64,000 bases of DNA, taken from Vibrionales bacterium SWAT-3. GTDB taxonomy: Bacteria > Pseudomonadota > Gammaproteobacteria > Enterobacterales > Vibrionaceae. How positions within the stretch are numbered: position 1 is the first letter of the stretch; every line of letters begins with the position of its first letter. A program made the translations under genes and the position numbers. The notes under the pieces were generated by a model, which saw nothing but the letters and a program-made list of their open reading frames with translations, was not told the DNA's origin and ran no database searches. Shown one piece after another: positions 48,163 to 58,252 of the stretch. The stretch spans positions 124,001 through 188,000 of the forward strand of contig AAZW01000002.1 of assembly GCA_000169995.1 (NCBI GenBank). The letters are read 5' to 3'.

Positions 48163-49719
48163 CTACCCTGCCAGATAGGGGAAGTGACCCAAATAGCTTA
48201 TCTCTCCACTTTTATATAAGTAATGGTAGTCTTTACTCACGTAGCCATTGGAGCCAGATGTATCAAGTCTTACGACAAAGCTGCCTCCGTTAATCCACGT
48301 GATGCTCATATCAGATCTTGGAACCCCACTACCTTCATAATTCCCCGCTACAGCATCGATAGCTTGGAGGATAGTTTCCGCTTTGACCGATTCAGTTTCT
48401 GACTCACTACCATTGGCCTGAATGGTGATAATTTTGCCTTTATTTCCATCGTAATATGAGATTTCGCCTGCAAGGTGTTCTTGGTTTTTCTTTGTATCTC
48501 CAGGAAGGTAATCAAACTCATCAGACTTAAGTGCACCGCGTTCAGTCAGAGAAATCACGCTACTCAAGGTATACCGCAGTTCAGATTTATTAGGAGAAAC
48601 TGGCTTTAGAGACTTATCTAAGTAAGAAATAGATCTATCTGCATCCATCAATCCGACATACTGCCCATCCAGAAACCACTTTAAAGTTTGATATTTACTT
48701 ACATCAAATAACATGTCGGATTCACTGACGATATCACCCGTTTTTATATCTAAAGTAATGAGTTTTGAACTATAGCAGTTAGAAACGAGCAGTACTTCTC
48801 CCCACTTTTGCATATAGCAAGGGTGAAAACCCTGTGCCTGATTCCCTTGATCGTAGTTCAATTGTGTGAAATCTTTCTGTTCCCATTCAACCGATAGCTC
48901 ATCAATATTAAACTGCTTGCCATTAACTTGAGCGATGCTGCTTTCAACCACGCTACCATTACTGTCAATCTCTATGACGATACTTGTAAGATCTTCTGGT
49001 TGTACATTTTTCAGATAGTCTGAAATTTGATTGGCTCTCGATTGAATACCAGCAATATCTTCCATGTTATCCACGAGCTTTGCTTGAAGTAAAATCTGTA
49101 GCGAGCGAGCGACTGCATGAGCCAATGCAGCATTATTAGCAATGTAATCACTAGAGATATCTTCGTAGTCAAGGTGGAGTAAATCAGCCATCTCTTGGAG
49201 AGTTAACCCTTGCATTTTCGCTAATGTACTGAACGGGGTGATTGTGCGCTGACCGCGGTCAGATATCATTTCTTTTGAGTAGCTCACAGTCGTTCGAATA
49301 TCTGAATCTGTTGTTTGACCAGCAATTACCCTGATAATAATGTCATACTCACTATCAGATTTTTTAATCAAGATTTCTCCAGCATTACCTGTCCACCCGA
49401 TGTATTCATCCTTATCAGCTTTCAAGTTACTATTGCGGTCTGCGTACACCAAAGCGGAGCCTAAATATCCATCTATGGCTCGATATGTAAATTCACTATC
49501 ATTGAGCTGCTCATCAGCGCTTACAGCACCGCACCATGTGGTATCATTTTCATTGCTCTCGACCGTATTACCTCCACTTAAGGTATTACCATCACCTTCA
49601 CTACTATCAGCCGTATTCGCTTCGCTCGCTGTATGATCTTCGTTGGGAGTACTTCCACCTCCACCGCCGCAACCAAACAATAAGCTACTAATTACAAGCG
49701 ACAACAACGTTTTACTCAT
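48163..49719 (-). pseudogene. Lipoprotein gene interrupted by IS3 (5' part)
   Basis: About 518 codons. Signal with lipobox SLLFGCGGGGG, then a Thr/Ser/Asn-rich linker. A segment with DRNSNLKADKDEY resembles a calcium-binding loop. A C-terminal part reads like a beta-propeller or repeat sensor (CYSSKLITLDIKTGDIVSES, SYLDKSLKPVSP). The frame ends in the IS3 inverted repeat. The missing tail is at 46306-46572. Function unknown. It would be a surface or periplasmic lipoprotein when intact. Confidence 0.8.
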
Positions 49720-50504
49720 TAAAGAAACTTCCTATTTGTTCAATACATGTTCTTGATTATTTGAGAAAAACAGTCTCCGAATAGTATTGACTAAAAGATT
49801 CTGTCTATGACTATTGTGAAACATATTTTATACAAATTTATGTCTCGCGGAGGCTACAGCCTTAGTCCACTGAAATTCAAGTACATGTACCCAGCAACGG
49901 TATGCGCAACCAGTTTTACATAAATAAGGTTGACTTTATCAAACAAAACATTCACCAAAACAATTAGATAGAAGCTAACTAGCTTTAATTACCTGCTGAC
50001 CAACAGAAGTTATGTATTAGTAGAAATGTGTCGATTACCTAGGTGGCATTGTCAGTTTTATATCCACGGTTTAGGCAGGCGTGGTCATGCTCTCTTAATT
50101 CTAAAATGCCCTATAGTCGGAGTGAAAACAATTCAGCATGTGACAGCATTTTCTTTCCAACGCTTCTCGAACCACTATTCCGCATAGTCCTCCATGCTTT
50201 CAGAGGCAGATTCTCGGGGTTATCTTTCGTAAATAATAATTGAGCAAATTTTTAATCCCGTCGATAGTGGAAGTGAATCGGAAAAATGATCCTTTCACTT
50301 GATAGAGTCGCTTTTACTATTTCAATCGATTTACATAATGGTAATAAAAGGCGGTTGTAGAAACGAATTAATCAGGTCACAACTTTTGAGTTAAAAAGAA
50401 GAGTGTAATCAACACACAACCCAATGATAAACAGGTTGCATATATGGGAAATGTAAATATATTAAGCAAGCTCATTAAAACAACAAGTTAGGCTAATATA
50501 TATT
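49720..50504. other. Long intergenic region, nothing recognised
   Basis: About 785 bases between the lipoprotein gene and the secreted-protein gene. Short frames here contain stops or lack ribosome sites. Possible faint coding remnants lie on the minus strand around 50036-50240 but carry in-frame stops. No terminator or operator supported. Confidence 0.5.
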
Positions 50505-50974
50505 ATGAAAAAACAGATCCTTTGCGCGTCTCTGTTGCTTGCGACTTCTGCCAATGCAGCTATTGAGCTAACTGCCAAAGTTCAAATGGACAATGGTTTC
50601 CCAATAGAAATACCTTATCCTGAACTAGAGTTTGCGGCAAATCAGCGTGGTAATGTTAACTTTGGTACTAAGTTTAAATCAGTCCAAGAACTTTGCTTCA
50701 AGTTCAACAGCGTTGCTGATTACAATCCATTCTACTTTCGCCCTTTCCTAGAAGGTGAGCTTTTCAGTTCATCGTTTGCAATCACATACCGACCTGGTCA
50801 ATATCAATGTTGGATGGGCTCTGGGGACACTTTCTTGAGTGGTGATATCGATTTTATTCTTTGGAGTACTCGGGAGACAACCATATATGATTTTGAGTTA
50901 ATGATCATAGGAGAGCCAGACGTTGAAGGTGATATTCTAACCATTAACGCTGAAGAGCATACGGTGAATACCAT
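50505..50974 (+). pseudogene. Secreted protein gene interrupted by IS256 (5' part)
   Basis: Signal peptide (ILCASLLLATSANA) then a beta-rich protein reading to EEHTVNT at the IS border. With the IS and one copy of the 8-bp duplication removed, it continues in frame as INGNYLTHAVEPHTTYAISV and on to a stop at 52561, giving about 247 residues. No family recognised. As it stands, the frame runs a few codons into the IS and stops at 50984. Confidence 0.85.
50967..50974. repeat. 8-bp target site duplication, left copy
   Basis: AATACCAT, matched exactly by 52280-52287 on the other side of the IS256-family element. Confidence 0.9.
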
Positions 50975-52279
50975 GACCCTGTAAATAATTCTGTGTAACT
51001 GTCGGGGTTACATATATTCAGTTAATCGGTCTTCGAACATAATCATAAAGCGGTTCAGGGCTTGTCGCCAGTTTCTAATTGGCATCGTCCATCTTTTGGA
51101 GGCATCCTGGATCGCTAAGAAGATCACCTTCCTTGCCGACTCATCAGTCGGGAACAGCTTACGCTTTTTAATCGCCTTTCTAATAACACTATTAAGTGAT
51201 TCTATGGCATTAGTCGTATAAATTGCTCGCCTAATATCTTCTGGGTAGTTGAAGAGCGTATTCAGGTTAGCCCAGTGAGCTGTCCAAGAGCGGCTGATCT
51301 GAGGGTATTTGTCATCCCATTTATCTGAAAACTGCTCTAGCGCTAGCAAGGCTTCATCTTCTGTCTTCGATTGATAGATCTTCTTAAGATCGGCAGTCAC
51401 AGATTTATAATCTTTCCAAGGTACATACCTAACTGAGTTTCTCACCATATGGACGATACAGAGCTGGATTTGAGTATTCGGGAATGCGGCATTAATGGCA
51501 TCAGGAAAGCCCTTCAGACCATCGACACATGCAATGAGAATGTCTTTTACTCCGCGGTTTTGTAGCTCTGTTAGCACAGCAAGCCAGAACTTGGCACCTT
51601 CCGTCTCTGACAGCCACATGCCAAGCAGTTCTTTTTGACCCTCCATGTTCACGCCTAGCGCAAGATAAACAGCTTTGTTGATGACTTGTTTATCTTGCCT
51701 GATTTTAACGACAATGCAGTCGAGATAAACGATTGGATAGACCTCATCTAGTGGGCGAGATTGCCATTCAACAACCTGCTCTAGAACAGAGTCTGTCACC
51801 TTAGATATGAGGGTTGGTGAGACATCCGCATCGTACATTTCCTTGAATGTGGCTACGATTTCTCGGGTAGTCATGCCTTTAGCATAGAGGCTTAAGATTT
51901 TGTCATCCATCGACTGGAAGCGAGTTTGGTGCTTGCGAACCAGCTTTGGTTCAAAGCTTGACTCACGGTCACGAGGAACGTCTATCGGCACTTCACCATC
52001 ATCAGTGATAATTGACTTGCTGGTATACCCATTACGTGAGTTGGAGCTGGGTTTTGGGGAGTGTTTTTCGTAGCCAAGGTGCTCATCAAGCTCAACATTC
52101 AATGCTGTCTCAACAGTCACCTTGGTTAACATTTTGCGGAAGTCATCAAGATCAGATTCTGTCTTAATTGATTTAGCTGCTTCACGAGCAAAAGCTTCAA
52201 GTGCTTTCTTATCCATACTATCCATCCTTAGCCTTTAAGGCTTAAGTCTAGACAGTTACACAGAATTTAGGACAGTCTC
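50975..52279 (-). mobile_element. IS256-family insertion sequence, copy 2
   Basis: 1305 bp, opposite orientation to copy 1 at 14483-15787. Same ends (minus strand starts GAGACTGTCC and ends TTACAGGGTC). A perfect 8-bp duplication AATACCAT flanks it. The duplications of both copies still match their own flanks, so no inversion between the copies has been fixed since insertion. Confidence 0.95.
51008..52225 (-). CDS. IS256-family transposase (copy 2)
   Basis: 405 residues, identical in translation to copy 1, with the same DDE candidate residues. Complete and presumably active. It interrupts the secreted-protein gene at 50505-52561 in the opposite orientation. Confidence 0.96.
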   Translation of the reverse strand: MDSMDKKALEAFAREAAKSIKTESDLDDFRKMLTKVTVETALNVELDEHLGYEKHSPKPSSNSRNGYTSKSIITDDGEVPIDVPRDRESSFEPKLVRKHQTRFQSMDDKILSLYAKGMTTREIVATFKEMYDADVSPTLISKVTDSVLEQVVEWQSRPLDEVYPIVYLDCIVVKIRQDKQVINKAVYLALGVNMEGQKELLGMWLSETEGAKFWLAVLTELQNRGVKDILIACVDGLKGFPDAINAAFPNTQIQLCIVHMVRNSVRYVPWKDYKSVTADLKKIYQSKTEDEALLALEQFSDKWDDKYPQISRSWTAHWANLNTLFNYPEDIRRAIYTTNAIESLNSVIRKAIKKRKLFPTDESARKVIFLAIQDASKRWTMPIRNWRQALNRFMIMFEDRLTEYM

Positions 52280-52287
52280 AATACCAT

Positions 52288-52561
52288 AAACGGAAACTAT
52301 CTAACACATGCTGTTGAACCCCATACCACCTATGCTATATCAGTAATAAAGAATAACGCCATCTATAATACTGCGTATGACAAATTTGGCAGTGTTGGTC
52401 TAACGTTTGTAGACCCTGAAGGCGTTAAACGTCTTGTCGCTGTAGAAGATAAAGAAGTATTGATTTCGACTCAAGGCGAGATAAATTTGTTCTTAGCTGA
52501 CACAGATCAAGATAACAGCGGCGAGGTTTTATTGAACATTAAGAGAGCTTCCCTCGATTGA
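52288..52561 (+). pseudogene. Secreted protein gene interrupted by IS256 (3' part)
   Basis: Continuation of the frame at 50505-50974: INGNYLTHAVEPHTTYAISV, VGLTFVDPEGVKRLVAVEDK and EINLFLADTDQDNSGEVLLN, stop TGA at 52559-52561. DTDQDNSGE resembles a calcium-binding loop. It has no start of its own and is not expressed independently. Confidence 0.8.
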
Positions 52562-52653
52562 TACACACAAAAAGATACACTCTGATAGTCTCAAGCTGAT
52601 TCCTATATTTGAGCGTTCAAGTATAAGCCCGATATTGCAAACTCTATAAAAAA

Positions 52654-52685
52654 GCCAGCGTTGAATCCATCAACACTGGCCTTTG
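52654..52685 (-). terminator. Terminator after the first BspA-like gene
   Basis: On the minus strand GCCAGTGTTGA and TCAACGCTGGC pair with one mismatch and are followed by TTTTTT. Confidence 0.8.
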
Positions 52686-52707
52686 TTTAGCTAAAACGAA
52701 ACGGGGA

Positions 52708-53748
52708 TTAGTCCACAAAAATTGGCAGTTGTTCTTCAGTCAGAACACTGTCTTTCGCAAAGTCAGTGTGGTCTATTACCTTATTAACATTCCAGCTCGT
52801 TAAACTTTGAGAAAAAACTTTATTCTCCTGGAACATGCCGTTCATACGCGCCACATTAGATGTGTCCCAATGACCTATATCTTGGTTAAAGGCAACTGCG
52901 TCATCAAACATTGAACCCATATCCTTCACATTCGACGTATCCCAAGCACCTATATCTTGGTTAAAGGCTTCAGCTCTCTTAAACATCCTGCTCATATCCT
53001 TAACATTAGATGTATCCCAATTTCCTATATCTTGGTTAAAGGCCTTCGCACTAACAAACATACCATCCATAGTCGTCACATTCGATGTATCCCAATCACC
53101 TATATCTTGGTTAAAGGCTTCCGCAACAGCAAACATGGCATACATCGTCATCACATTCGATGTATCCCAGTGGCCTATATCTTGGTTAAAGGCACTGGCT
53201 TCCCGAAACATCGCGTACATATTCGTCACATTCGACGTATCCCAGTGGCCTATATCTTGGTTAAAGGCATCCGCTTCAAAAAACATCTCGTTCATATACC
53301 ACACTCCCGATGTATCCCAGTGGCCTATATCTTGGTTAAAGGCACTGGCTTCCAGAAACATACGACTCATATCCGTCACATTCGATGTATCCCAATAACC
53401 TATATCTTGGTTAAATACTATTGCCCCAGAAAACATCCCCCACATACTCGTCACATTGGACGTATCCCAATCACTGATATCGGCATTAAACGATTCGCGC
53501 TTCGAAAATACATGTCTCATATCTGTTACCTGGGTGGTACAAAAACGAATTGAGCCTTGTTCTAAGTTATCTAATAACGTTTTATTTTTAATTAGAGTGT
53601 CATCCACTACGAGATAAATTTTCCCGTTTTCAATCATTACTGAGTTGATGGCTTGGTCAGGGCACTTTACCGAGATATCAATAGCAAAAGCGGTTTGGCT
53701 AGCGAGCGCGGCTGCGCCCACGAGAAGTGAGGTTATGGTTCTTTTCAT
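52708..53748 (-). CDS. BspA-like (DUF285) repeat surface protein
   Basis: 346 residues with signal peptide ([15 protein letters not shown]). An N-terminal cap with two cysteines ([20 protein letters not shown]) is followed by about nine repeats of roughly 25 residues on the pattern [22 protein letters not shown]-terminal cap reads [18 protein letters not shown]. This is the BspA/PARCEL leucine-rich-like solenoid (DUF285), found in surface proteins of several bacteria and protists. No cell-wall anchor or autotransporter is seen, so it is probably secreted or periplasmic. A homologue follows on each side. AGGAAAATACA lies upstream of the ATG. Confidence 0.88.
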   Translation of the reverse strand: MKRTITSLLVGAAALASQTAFAIDISVKCPDQAINSVMIENGKIYLVVDDTLIKNKTLLDNLEQGSIRFCTTQVTDMRHVFSKRESFNADISDWDTSNVTSMWGMFSGAIVFNQDIGYWDTSNVTDMSRMFLEASAFNQDIGHWDTSGVWYMNEMFFEADAFNQDIGHWDTSNVTNMYAMFREASAFNQDIGHWDTSNVMTMYAMFAVAEAFNQDIGDWDTSNVTTMDGMFVSAKAFNQDIGNWDTSNVKDMSRMFKRAEAFNQDIGAWDTSNVKDMGSMFDDAVAFNQDIGHWDTSNVARMNGMFQENKVFSQSLTSWNVNKVIDHTDFAKDSVLTEEQLPIFVD

Positions 53749-53774
53749 TGTATTTTCCTAGGGTTGAATAGACG

Positions 53775-54212
53775 TTATTGCGTAAAAGTTGGAAGGCTAT
53801 CTTCAGACAGGCCACTGCCTTTTGCGAAGTCGATATGGCGTGAGACGCGCTTGACGTCCCAGTGGGTTAAGTCTTGGTCAAAGCGCTTAGCGCCGGAGAA
53901 CATTCGGTCCATATTAGTCACATGAGAGGTGTCCCAACGGCTGATGTCCTGATTGAAGTATTGGTCTTTAGCAAACAGGTCACTCATGTCTGTCACGTGA
54001 GTGGTGCAGAGTAGGATGTTGCCATCCAGAAAGTTTTGCCAGTAGTCTGAGTTGCGAATGAGTGCGTCATTGACGACCAGAAACAGCTCATCTTCTTGAA
54101 CCATGACGGTCCCTGGTTTATTTGATTCGCAGGTCACCGTTTCTGGTTCACTGGCAAAAGTGTGGCTACAACTTAGTAGCGCACAGGCGGAAATAATCGA
54201 ACGTAGCTTCAT
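53775..54212 (-). CDS. Short BspA-like (DUF285) protein
   Basis: About 145 residues. Signal peptide (ISACALLSCSHTFA), the same two-cysteine cap as its neighbours (TCESNKPGTV, LLCTTHVTDM), only about two repeats (RWDTSHVTNMDRMF), and the same C-terminal cap (VKRVSRHIDFAKGSGLS). It looks like a contracted version of the gene at 52708. The start at 54212 (MKLRSIISAC) is chosen because it begins the signal peptide. A start four codons earlier is open and neither has a good ribosome site. Confidence 0.8.
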   Translation of the reverse strand: MKLRSIISACALLSCSHTFASEPETVTCESNKPGTVMVQEDELFLVVNDALIRNSDYWQNFLDGNILLCTTHVTDMSDLFAKDQYFNQDISRWDTSHVTNMDRMFSGAKRFDQDLTHWDVKRVSRHIDFAKGSGLSEDSLPTFTQ

Positions 54213-54487
54213 AGTTAACACCATGATTTAATTAAAATAAGTTCGAAATGATACAGAAAGCTCGCTGGTTATTTTCAATTTTTCAGATGGAGAATAATCC
54301 TAAATATATAAATTGAGCCCCTCCCCCAAAAAACCACTCAGATTAATGACAATCAAGTTATCAATGGCCACACACTCCAAAAATCAATGACTTTGAAATA
54401 CCCATTCACTTTTAATATGAAACAGGTTACCCTTCCGCGTGCATTTTGCGCCCATCTCATAAATATAAAATTGGTAAAAATATAATT

Positions 54488-56137
54488 ATGGCTTTAACCC
54501 ACCCTTTAACACTCACTGCGTTGAGTGCTGCTTTGTTATTCAATAGCTTCTCTACCTATGCTGATACTGTTTCTTGCCCGGATGCCGAAATAGGTTCGGT
54601 ATTTATTGAAAAGCAACGTTTATATATGGTTGCAGATGATCGTATTGTCGGTCAGCAAGATAAAATTAACGCTCTCCAACAAGGCTATTTATACTTTTGT
54701 ACTTCTCAAGTAACCGACATGAGTAACCTATTCCAAGGGAATAGTAAGTTTAGTGCAGACATTAGTGACTGGGACACATCCAACGTCACCAATATGGCTA
54801 ACATGTTCCGAAACGCCAGTGCATTTAATCAAAACATCACTGGCTGGGACACATCCAACGTCACCAATATGGCTAACATGTTCCAAAACGCCAGTGTCTT
54901 TAATCAAAACATCAGTACTTGGAACACCAGCAATGTCACCGATATGACGGATATGTTTGTGGGCGCAGATGCTTTCAGTTACGACACCAGCAGTTGGCAT
55001 CAATCAACAGTAAGCTGCTTAGATAAAGACGTCGGTGAAAGATTTAGATATAAAAACATGGATTATCTCGTGGTTGATGATGAGTCGATCCGCCTACCCG
55101 AAAATCAAGATGCCTTGGTCAGCGATAGCGTGCGTTTTTGTACCTCTCATGTCACCAATATGAATTACTTGTTCCTAGAAAACTGGAGACCCAAATATCC
55201 ACACTTCAATGTCGATATCAGCGATTGGGATACCCACCAGGTGACGACTATGTCAAGCCTATTTAGCGATGCTAAAGACTTTAACCAACCTATAGGTAAC
55301 TGGGATACCTCTAAGGTTACCGATATGAACAGTCTATTTAAAGGTGCTGAAGCCTTTAACCAACCTATCGGCAACTGGGATACGTCTAAGGTCACCTGGA
55401 TGAGCAATATGTTTTCGCACACTAAGGCCTTTAACCAACCTATCGGCGACTGGAATACGTCTAATGTCATCCATATAAGCAGCATGTTTGCGTATGCTAA
55501 AGCCTTTAACCAACCTATCGGCGATTGGAATACGTCTAAGGTCATCCATATAAGCAGCATGTTTGCGTATGCTAAAGCCTTTAACCAACCTATCGGCGAT
55601 TGGAATACGTCTAAGGTCATCCATATAAGCAGCATGTTTGCGTATGCTAAAGCCTTTAACCAACCTATCGGCGATTGGAATACGTCTAAGGTCACCGATA
55701 TGAGCGCCATGTTTTATAGAGCTAAAGCCTTTAACCAACCTATCGGCAACTGGGATACGGCTGAGGTCACCAATATGAGCTCCATGTTTGCGCATGCTGG
55801 TGACTTTAACCAATCTATTGGAGACTGGGATACATCTAAGGTCACCAATATGAGCTCCATGTTTGCGCATGCTGGTGACTTTAACCAATCTATTGGAGAC
55901 TGGGATACATCTAAGGTCACCAATATGGAAGGCATGTTCGAAGGTGCTAGTGACTTTAACCAACCTATTGGCGACTGGGATACATCAAAGGTCACCAATA
56001 TGGAAGAGATGTTTAAGAGATCTAGAAAGTTTAACCAAGATCTATCCGGTTGGGATGTCAGCCAGGTTACATCTTCAACTAATTTCGCCCAGTACAGCCA
56101 ATTAGAGCAAGGGAATTACCCACAGTTTAACCAATAG
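54488..56137 (+). CDS. Long BspA-like (DUF285) protein with two modules
   Basis: About 549 residues from the ATG at 54488 ([18 protein letters not shown], a signal peptide). Two modules are fused. The first has a cap ([20 protein letters not shown]) and about four repeats. The second has its own cap ([21 protein letters not shown]) and about eleven repeats on the 25-residue pattern [22 protein letters not shown]-terminal cap ([20 protein letters not shown]) ends it. Near-identical 75-base DNA repeats encode residues in the second module. Divergent from the two short relatives. A farther start at 54446 is a TTG and less likely. Confidence 0.85.
   Translation: MALTHPLTLTALSAALLFNSFSTYADTVSCPDAEIGSVFIEKQRLYMVADDRIVGQQDKINALQQGYLYFCTSQVTDMSNLFQGNSKFSADISDWDTSNVTNMANMFRNASAFNQNITGWDTSNVTNMANMFQNASVFNQNISTWNTSNVTDMTDMFVGADAFSYDTSSWHQSTVSCLDKDVGERFRYKNMDYLVVDDESIRLPENQDALVSDSVRFCTSHVTNMNYLFLENWRPKYPHFNVDISDWDTHQVTTMSSLFSDAKDFNQPIGNWDTSKVTDMNSLFKGAEAFNQPIGNWDTSKVTWMSNMFSHTKAFNQPIGDWNTSNVIHISSMFAYAKAFNQPIGDWNTSKVIHISSMFAYAKAFNQPIGDWNTSKVIHISSMFAYAKAFNQPIGDWNTSKVTDMSAMFYRAKAFNQPIGNWDTAEVTNMSSMFAHAGDFNQSIGDWDTSKVTNMSSMFAHAGDFNQSIGDWDTSKVTNMEGMFEGASDFNQPIGDWDTSKVTNMEEMFKRSRKFNQDLSGWDVSQVTSSTNFAQYSQLEQGNYPQFNQ
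55424..55693 (+). repeat. 75-bp tandem DNA repeats in the BspA-like gene
   Basis: Units of 75 bases (25 codons). 55499-55573 and 55574-55648 are identical. 55424-55498 differs at three positions and 55649 onward matches for about 45 bases. The pattern suggests recent slippage or unequal crossing-over. Confidence 0.9.
55766..55915 (+). repeat. Second pair of identical 75-bp repeats
   Basis: 55766-55840 and 55841-55915 are identical by my reading, both in frame, each encoding one solenoid repeat ([20 protein letters not shown]). Confidence 0.88.
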
Positions 56138-56156
56138 TTAAGGGTTCTGTGTAGAC

Positions 56157-56195
56157 ACCAGTCATTGCAGTGTATCGCAGTGGCTGGTTTTTATT
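56157..56195 (+). terminator. Terminator after the long BspA-like gene
   Basis: Stem ACCAGTCATTGC / GCAGTGGCTGGT with an 8-base loop and T-rich tail. Confidence 0.8.
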
Positions 56196-56289
56196 TTAGT
56201 ACTCGACAAAAAATGAAAGACCTCAACAAAAGTTGGGGCAAATATACGTTAGGAAGCTTGAACATCCGCATTTTGTTTTATTCAAAAAA

Positions 56290-56487
56290 CTATTGCACTT
56301 GATAACTCCCCGCAGAGCTGCCGCCTGTTACTGGTACTTGGGCATTCTGAGTAATTTCGTCCACCACTGCATTAGCAATCGCCTCTGCCATCTTTCCTGC
56401 CATAGCGAACTCGCCATCAAGAACAAAGCCCTGGGCTTTCAATTCGGTTTCTAATTTTTGCTTTAATGATGCTTTGCTTATTGCCAT
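56290..56487 (-). CDS. Small phage baseplate-region protein (65 aa)
   Basis: MAISKASLKQKLETELKAQG, then FAMAGKMAEAIANAVVDEIT and VPVTGGSSAG. From memory this style is common to short proteins next to spike/baseplate genes of Mu- and P2-like myophages. Its start is two bases after the stop of the spike-like remnant at 56490, as in such clusters. Unlikely to act alone here. Confidence 0.6.
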   Translation of the reverse strand: MAISKASLKQKLETELKAQGFVLDGEFAMAGKMAEAIANAVVDEITQNAQVPVTGGSSAGSYQVQ

Positions 56488-56489
56488 TA

Positions 56490-56829
56490 TTAATTACCTG
56501 CGTAAACGGTTTTGGATACATCAACATGCGGTTTTCCCATGAAGGGACAAATGCTCGCGCCGGTGCACACCCCTTTGCCGCCATTGAACTTGATGGTGTC
56601 TGCGTCTTCGGTGATGTTCTTAGCTTTGATGGTTCTATTGCCTTTGACGGTTTCGGTGTGGTTCCCATCAATTTCAACGATTCGATTTTCTAGCACTTTG
56701 ATTTGCTGAGTGAGGCATTCAAGCTTGTCGGCTTGGTCGGTCTTACGTTCAAAGTTACCTTTCTAGTCAACCAATTGATACACGCGTTTATACTGTTGAT
56801 AGGCGTCCTGTTGGCCATTCTCAACACCT
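56490..56829 (-). pseudogene. Phage spike / VgrG-like C-terminal remnant
   Basis: Minus strand reads GQQDAYQQYKRVYQLVD, then an in-frame TAG, then KADK-type coiled coil (CLTQQIKVLENRIVEIDGNH) and the end TEDADTIKFNGGKGVCTGAS and CPFMGKPHVDVSKTVYAGN. Repetitive beta-helix-like GNHTETVKGN plus a PHVDVS end is typical of phage gpV spikes or VgrG tails. N-terminal body missing, one internal stop, so this is a remnant. Confidence 0.55.
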
Positions 56830-57160
56830 CAACCATCCCTCCCCCCTATTCCTAAAGGGTTCGCGGCTTGCTAGCCTTCCATAGCGGCGGCAGAGTTTCA
56901 CTGAAATAGAATTGCGAAAAAATGAGATAGAAAACTCTTCAGGTGGGCAGGGGGAGTGCGTTTTCCATGGGTTAGCATGGTTACCTCGCGCTTGAAGAGC
57001 CGACTTCATATCATTTGATCTTTCTCGTTACCCACTCCATCCAAGTATGCAACTTGAATTACATAACAGAGTAAAGCTATATCACTTAAATATACATATC
57101 AATTAGATAGTCTTATATTCACACCAAAAATACACCCAACACATAACAACGGACTCAGTT
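56830..57160. other. Short region upstream of the GLUG-type gene
   Basis: About 330 bases of mixed composition, probably the continuation of phage debris and the promoter of the next gene. Nothing specific recognised. Confidence 0.45.
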
Positions 57161-58162
57161 ATGCTAAAAAATACCCTTTTATTATCAAGCCTCATATCTC
57201 TAGGTGCTACCGCTTCACCTATTCAGATCGACAGCTGCGAACAGTTACTCAATCTTGAAGACAAAACCAACTCTGACTACGTGTTAATTCAAAACATTGA
57301 TTGCTCTGGATTCGTTCATACCAAGCCCAAATCGTTTGCGGGAAACTTGAATGGTAATGGTTACGCGATATCAAACTTAACAATTTCAGCAACAAAAGGT
57401 GATGTTGGCTTATTTTCTAGAATTAGGTCTGGGGTAATCGAGAATCTAAACATCAATAACTTTCAAGTTGATACACAAAACAAAAAAGCAACAACAGTTG
57501 GAACTTTGGCCGGGCTTCAAGACGGCGGGCTTATTAAAAACGTTAAAATTACCGACTCATCAATTTCAAACGCTGTAGGTTCTTGGGCTTTAGGTTAGCT
57601 TGTCGGAAGAGCTGATAGTGCCATGCTGAAAGACATAGTTGTTCAACATAGTACGTTAAGCACCTCAACAGACTCTGACAAAATTGGGGCTATATCAGGA
57701 TGGTTAATAGAGGGCGCTGGCGCAAACAATATAAAGGTTAATGACGTTCATATAACTGTCAAAAATAGCGATTTTAACTACGTTGGGGGGGTATTTGGAA
57801 ACGTAGTCGAAACACCACTTAGTTTACTCGAAATCACAGATAGCTCAGTTAAAAGAAATAATTTAGGAAAAAGTGGAAAAAACGGACTTCTAGTAGGACA
57901 ACTAGATAAATCAACCATCAACAATGGCAGTGTCGTAAACTTTGTCCATAATTTGGTGCTTGGTAAATATAATGGCATTGCAGCTGGAGTAATACTTCAA
58001 TCCGAAGGTGATGAAATTGTACTAGATAGCATCTCTCATAATGATATCGATAGCACATTACAATGGCACTACGTAAACCCGAGAAAAACATATAGAACCA
58101 ACAATCTATACCTCGATTTGAGTAACGAATCCACATTACCGCCACCTGTGTGTCGCTTCTGA
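57161..58162 (+). pseudogene. GLUG-type secreted beta-helix protein with an in-frame amber codon
   Basis: Frame 57161-57598 starts with a signal peptide (LLLSSLISLGATA) and continues after a single TAG (57596-57598) in the same phase to 58162, giving 333 codons plus the final stop. Repeats such as FAGNLNGNGYAISNLTISAT and GDVGLFSRI, then GAISGWLIEGAGANNIKV and YVGGVFGNV resemble GLUG-like or pectate-lyase-type beta-helix adhesins. The amber codon alone breaks it, so this is a recent loss, a suppressible stop, or an error. Confidence 0.75.
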
Positions 58163-58252
58163 ACATCAGTATTTAGCTTTTAGAATGCTGAATAAATCAT
58201 CACCATAACTTAGTACCATGAGCTTATCATTTCGATAGGTTCATGGTGTCAT

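Larger units (their letters stand above)
46563..48167 (-). mobile_element. Decayed IS3-family element
   Basis: About 1.6 kb with inverted ends GGTAGTTGTCA (46563-46573) and TGACAACTACC (48157-48167). It carries an intact OrfA and a broken OrfB. No clear target duplication could be read, and the exact ends are uncertain because the flanks may share a few bases with the repeats. It interrupts a lipoprotein gene. Confidence 0.8.

Noticed and set aside
50043..50243. Plus-strand 66-codon frame
   Set aside because: No ribosome site and no coding character. Minus-strand fragments there have stops.
14483..52279. Composite transposon bounded by the two IS256 copies
   Set aside because: 35 kb with housekeeping genes between, and each copy has its own 8-bp duplication, so they inserted separately.
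52957..53553. Long open frame opposite the BspA-like gene at 52708-53748
   Set aside because: It is the antisense shadow of the 25-codon repeats, with repeated residues in the wrong strand and no start signal.
55424..55915. CRISPR-like array
   Set aside because: Units are contiguous 75-base coding repeats without spacers.
55165..55963. Two long minus-strand frames inside the BspA-like gene at 54488-56137
   Set aside because: Open only because the sense repeats have a period of 75 bases. No signal peptide or ribosome site.
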